A stretch of 64,000 bases of DNA from Streptomyces sp. TS71-3 (GTDB taxonomy: Bacteria > Actinomycetota > Actinomycetes > Streptomycetales > Streptomycetaceae): positions 1,178,001 through 1,242,000 of the forward strand of contig NZ_BNEL01000003.1 of assembly GCF_018327685.1 (NCBI RefSeq), given 5' to 3'. Shown here piece after piece: positions 61,625-64,000 of this stretch; position 1 is the stretch's first letter; each line of letters opens with the position of its first letter. The position numbers and the translations under genes were made by a program. Under the pieces are notes generated by a model, which was not told the origin of the DNA, ran no database searches, and saw nothing but the letters and a program-made list of their open reading frames with translations.

Positions 61625-63745
61625 ATGCGGTGGTTGGTGGGGTGGAGCAGCGCCACCGCGGGAAGCGCCAGGTCGTCAGGGGTACGCCCGGCCCCGGCGG
61701 GCGGCTGGAGCGACATCGAGGGCGAGACCGTGCACCCCGTGGGCTCCCAACTGCTGTGGGGGGACCCCGATCCGCTGTGGGCCGTGGGCGACTGGCGCCC
61801 CGACGAGGTCCGCGTCGTCAAGGCCGACGCCGAGACCCGCATCGCCATCCTGGGCACCTGCGCCGCCAGCGACGAACAGCTCCGCGTCGCCATGTTCGCG
61901 GCCCGCGGCGGCGCCCTGAGACACCTCACCGCCTGGGCGGGCTGCTACACGGCCGTCGTCCAGGTCGGCCGCCGCGTCGCCATCCTGGGCGACCTCGCCG
62001 GCGCGCGCCCCGTCTTCTACACCCCCTGGGCGGGCGGCACCGCCTACGCCACCGCCGCACTCCCGCTGGCCGACCTCATCGAGGCCCCCCTCGACATCGG
62101 CCACCTCGCCGCCCTGCTCGCCGCCCCCGACGTGCCCGAGGCGATCCAGGACTCCACGCCCTACGACGGCGTACGGCGCATCCCGCCCGGCCACGCGCTC
62201 ATCCTGCGCACGGGCGCCCGCGAGATCGCCGGATACGAGCCCACGGCCTCCCTCGCCGTCGCCGCCCCGCCGGTCGACGCCACCAGCGCGCTGGACGGCC
62301 TCCGTGACGCCCTCGTGGAGGCCGTACGCGCCCGTCTCGCGGCCCCGCGGCACGTTCCCGGGGCCGGCATCGACCCGGGCCCCGTTCCGGGCATGGGACC
62401 GGCGGAGCGGCGCGCGGCGCGCGGCATGCCGGTGCCGGGCATCGGCGCCGACCTCTCCGGCGGCCCCGCCTCCGGCACCCTCGCCCTGCTCGCGGCCGGC
62501 CTGCCCGGCATGCCCGGCACCGTCCTCGGGCACGGCACCGGCGCCGGCGAGCGGCTCCTGGCGGTCACGTTCAACGACCTCACGGTCGCCGGCCAGCAGG
62601 ACGAGGTGGAACGCGCGGGCGCCATCGCCGCCAACCCCCGCCTCCACCACGTCGTCGTCGCCGGCGGCGAGGAGACCCTCCCGTACGTCAGCCTCGACGC
62701 CCCGCTCACCGACGAGCCGGGCCCCTCCCTGGTGGTCGCGGGCCGCCACCGCGCGAGGCTCGCCGCGGGCAGCGCCGACCACGTCACCGGGCACGGCGCG
62801 CGGCAGGTCCTCGACGCCCACCCCGCCCGCCTCGCCGACCTGCTGATGGACCGCAAGCGCCGGCATCTGGTGCGGCCCGTCGCGGCGCTCGCCAAGGCGG
62901 ACGGCTCCGTGATGGTCCCCGCGCGCGTGTACGGCGCGGCACGCCGCCTCGCCCGCACGCCCTACCGCGCGGGCGTCGACGCCCTCGCCGAGGCCCTGCT
63001 CCGCCGCCGCTTCGACGAACCGGCCGATCCGTCAGGCCCGGTGGGCGCCTCGCTCGCGGCGCTCGCCTGGGGCAGACCCGGTCCTGCCGCACGGTGGCTG
63101 ACGGGCGAGGCCCTGGCTGAAGTATCGGTTCGCCTGAGCGCCGCCATGGCCCGCCCGGGACCCGGTTCCGGGCTGCGGCCGGGCGACTTCCGCGCGCGTG
63201 CCGCCCTCGCCCGGCACGCCGCCGACCTCCGCGTCCTCGAACAGGCCGCCGAGATCCGCTTCCAGCGCCTGCACACCCCGTTCCTGGACAACCAGGTCGT
63301 CCGCGCCTGCCGCGCCCTGCCCGTCTCGCTGCGCGTCCAGCCCGGCGCCCGGGCCGGCATCCTCCGCAAGGTGCTGGAGGGCTCCGGCGTGGCCGAGCTG
63401 CCCCCGGGCTGGGGCGCCCCCTCGCCGGCCGGTGCCACGGCCACCCAGCGCATCGGCATGCGCGCCGCCATAGGGGATCTCGTCGGCCTCTTCGACACCC
63501 CGCTCCTCGCGGAGGCCGGACTCGTCGAGGCCCGGGTGGTCCGCAAGGCCCTGCGCGCCGCCTCCGAAGGCGAACCCCTGCCGCTCGACGGCCTCGCCGA
63601 CCTGGTCTCCCTGGAGGTCTGGCTGCGCCGCCTCCTCGCCCGCCGCGGCACCTGCTGGACCGGCACCCCGTCCCGCCAGCGCGCCGTCCCCTCCGGCAGC
63701 GTCGTCCCGCAGCGAACCGCTCTGGGGGCCGCACGGCCGCAGTGA
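61625..63745 (+). CDS. Asparagine-synthase-related protein (possible macrolactam-cyclase type)
   Basis: A 706-residue protein. The N-terminal part (1-200) follows the glutaminase-like fold but lacks the catalytic Cys2 (starts MRWLVGWSS); ILGDLAGARPVFYTPWAGGT and YDGVRRIPPGHALIL are AsnB landmarks. The ATP-binding loop is DLSGGPASGTLALLAAG (near 278), in which the usual SGGxDS Asp is Ala. The C-terminal half keeps ARLADLLMDRKRRHLVRPVA and FLDNQVVRACRALPVSLRVQ. It is therefore unlikely to make asparagine; relatives include lasso-peptide macrolactam cyclases (inference). The ATG at 61625 has GGAGG upstream. No precursor peptide or leader peptidase was found nearby. Confidence 0.85.
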   Translation: MRWLVGWSSATAGSARSSGVRPAPAGGWSDIEGETVHPVGSQLLWGDPDPLWAVGDWRPDEVRVVKADAETRIAILGTCAASDEQLRVAMFAARGGALRHLTAWAGCYTAVVQVGRRVAILGDLAGARPVFYTPWAGGTAYATAALPLADLIEAPLDIGHLAALLAAPDVPEAIQDSTPYDGVRRIPPGHALILRTGAREIAGYEPTASLAVAAPPVDATSALDGLRDALVEAVRARLAAPRHVPGAGIDPGPVPGMGPAERRAARGMPVPGIGADLSGGPASGTLALLAAGLPGMPGTVLGHGTGAGERLLAVTFNDLTVAGQQDEVERAGAIAANPRLHHVVVAGGEETLPYVSLDAPLTDEPGPSLVVAGRHRARLAAGSADHVTGHGARQVLDAHPARLADLLMDRKRRHLVRPVAALAKADGSVMVPARVYGAARRLARTPYRAGVDALAEALLRRRFDEPADPSGPVGASLAALAWGRPGPAARWLTGEALAEVSVRLSAAMARPGPGSGLRPGDFRARAALARHAADLRVLEQAAEIRFQRLHTPFLDNQVVRACRALPVSLRVQPGARAGILRKVLEGSGVAELPPGWGAPSPAGATATQRIGMRAAIGDLVGLFDTPLLAEAGLVEARVVRKALRAASEGEPLPLDGLADLVSLEVWLRRLLARRGTCWTGTPSRQRAVPSGSVVPQRTALGAARPQ

Positions 63746-64000
63746 GGCGGTGGTCGGGGCGGGCAGGCGTTGGTTTCGGGTGATCCCCGGCTTTTTCGAG
63801 CGGCCACGGGGTGGTTTCGGGTGATCGCGGGGCTGATCTTCGGACGGCTACGGGTCGGTTTGGGATGGTCGCCCAGCCGGTTTCGAGTGGCCGCGAGCCG
63901 GTTCCGAGCGGCCATGCGCGCGTGGACGGTCGATCCCGGCCGCTCAGTGAGCCGTGCGGTCCGATGAGCCTCAGTGAGCCGTGCGGACCGATGAGTCGCT
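63746..64000. repeat. Window end: degenerate GGTTTCGGGTGATC-type and 27-bp repeats
   Basis: After the asparagine-synthase-like gene, imperfect repeats of GGTTTCGGGTGAT and CGAGCGGCCACG type run to about 63915. A 27-bp unit containing CAGTGAGCCGTGCGG occurs twice (63944 and 63971). No gene is supported. Confidence 0.5.

Noticed and set aside
63770..63967. Plus-strand frame of 65 codons at the window end
   Set aside because: It is built from degenerate GGTTTCGGGTGAT repeats and lacks a ribosome site.

Overview
The window is a piece of a Streptomyces-type chromosome (very high G+C with almost every third codon position G or C, GTG and TTG starts, a conservon, stand-alone SpoIIE-type phosphatases, an actinobacterial c-di-AMP riboswitch and NsdA-like TPR regulators). 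It reads as mostly core chromosome with a few accessory patches. No replication origin, CRISPR array, intact transposon or complete prophage was seen. Coordinates and starts were worked out by eye; homologies are from memory, not database searches.

Layout. 0-5.1 kb (minus strand): a translationally coupled WXG100-like protein, a 1442-residue RHS/YD-repeat polymorphic toxin, and an immunity-type gene that runs off the left edge. 5.5-7.0 kb: a pRiA4b ORF-3-like gene and a deleted IS630-type transposase, then tRNA-Gly. 7.6-24.6 kb: a small Cys-rich protein, a divergent SDR/XRE-MmyB pair, a phosphoribosyltransferase and Dcd (nucleotide metabolism), a Yip1-like membrane protein, a secreted FG-GAP protein, a large membrane Fe-S oxidoreductase, a SpoIIE phosphatase, a DUF2993 lipid-binding-type protein, a tRNA Glu-Asp-Phe cluster, a metallophosphoesterase, a small gluzincin and a putative lipoprotein. 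24.6-31.2 kb: an RhlE-like DEAD-box helicase with a striking promoter region and long leader, an amino acid permease and a DUF5954-type protein.

31.5-36.7 kb, just after tRNA-Lys, is a decaying accessory patch: a methyltransferase relic, two small coupled genes, an XRE/TPR regulator, a NUDIX hydrolase and a beta-lactamase-fold serine hydrolase. Four of these six are frameshifted, and the patch ends in tandem repeats. 37-46.6 kb: a glycine betaine/osmoprotectant ABC transporter (ATPase, two permeases, lipoprotein binding protein) whose binding-protein gene is separated from the rest by an oppositely oriented four-gene conservon (cvnA-B-C-D). 47.2-64 kb: an alginate-lyase-family lipoprotein, initiator tRNA, a 98-bp repeat array, a second SpoIIE phosphatase, a c-di-AMP riboswitch driving an M23 peptidase, an aldo/keto reductase, PrsW, TrmB, LhgO, an NsdA-like regulator, and an asparagine-synthase-related protein with a degenerate ATP loop. 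The 1.3-kb gap between the last two holds a run of strong hairpins that is the best candidate for an undescribed structured RNA.

Functional themes are cell-envelope and osmotic control (c-di-AMP riboswitch and M23 hydrolase, betaine uptake, SpoIIE phosphatases, conservon), nucleotide and tRNA housekeeping, and inter-bacterial competition (RHS toxin).
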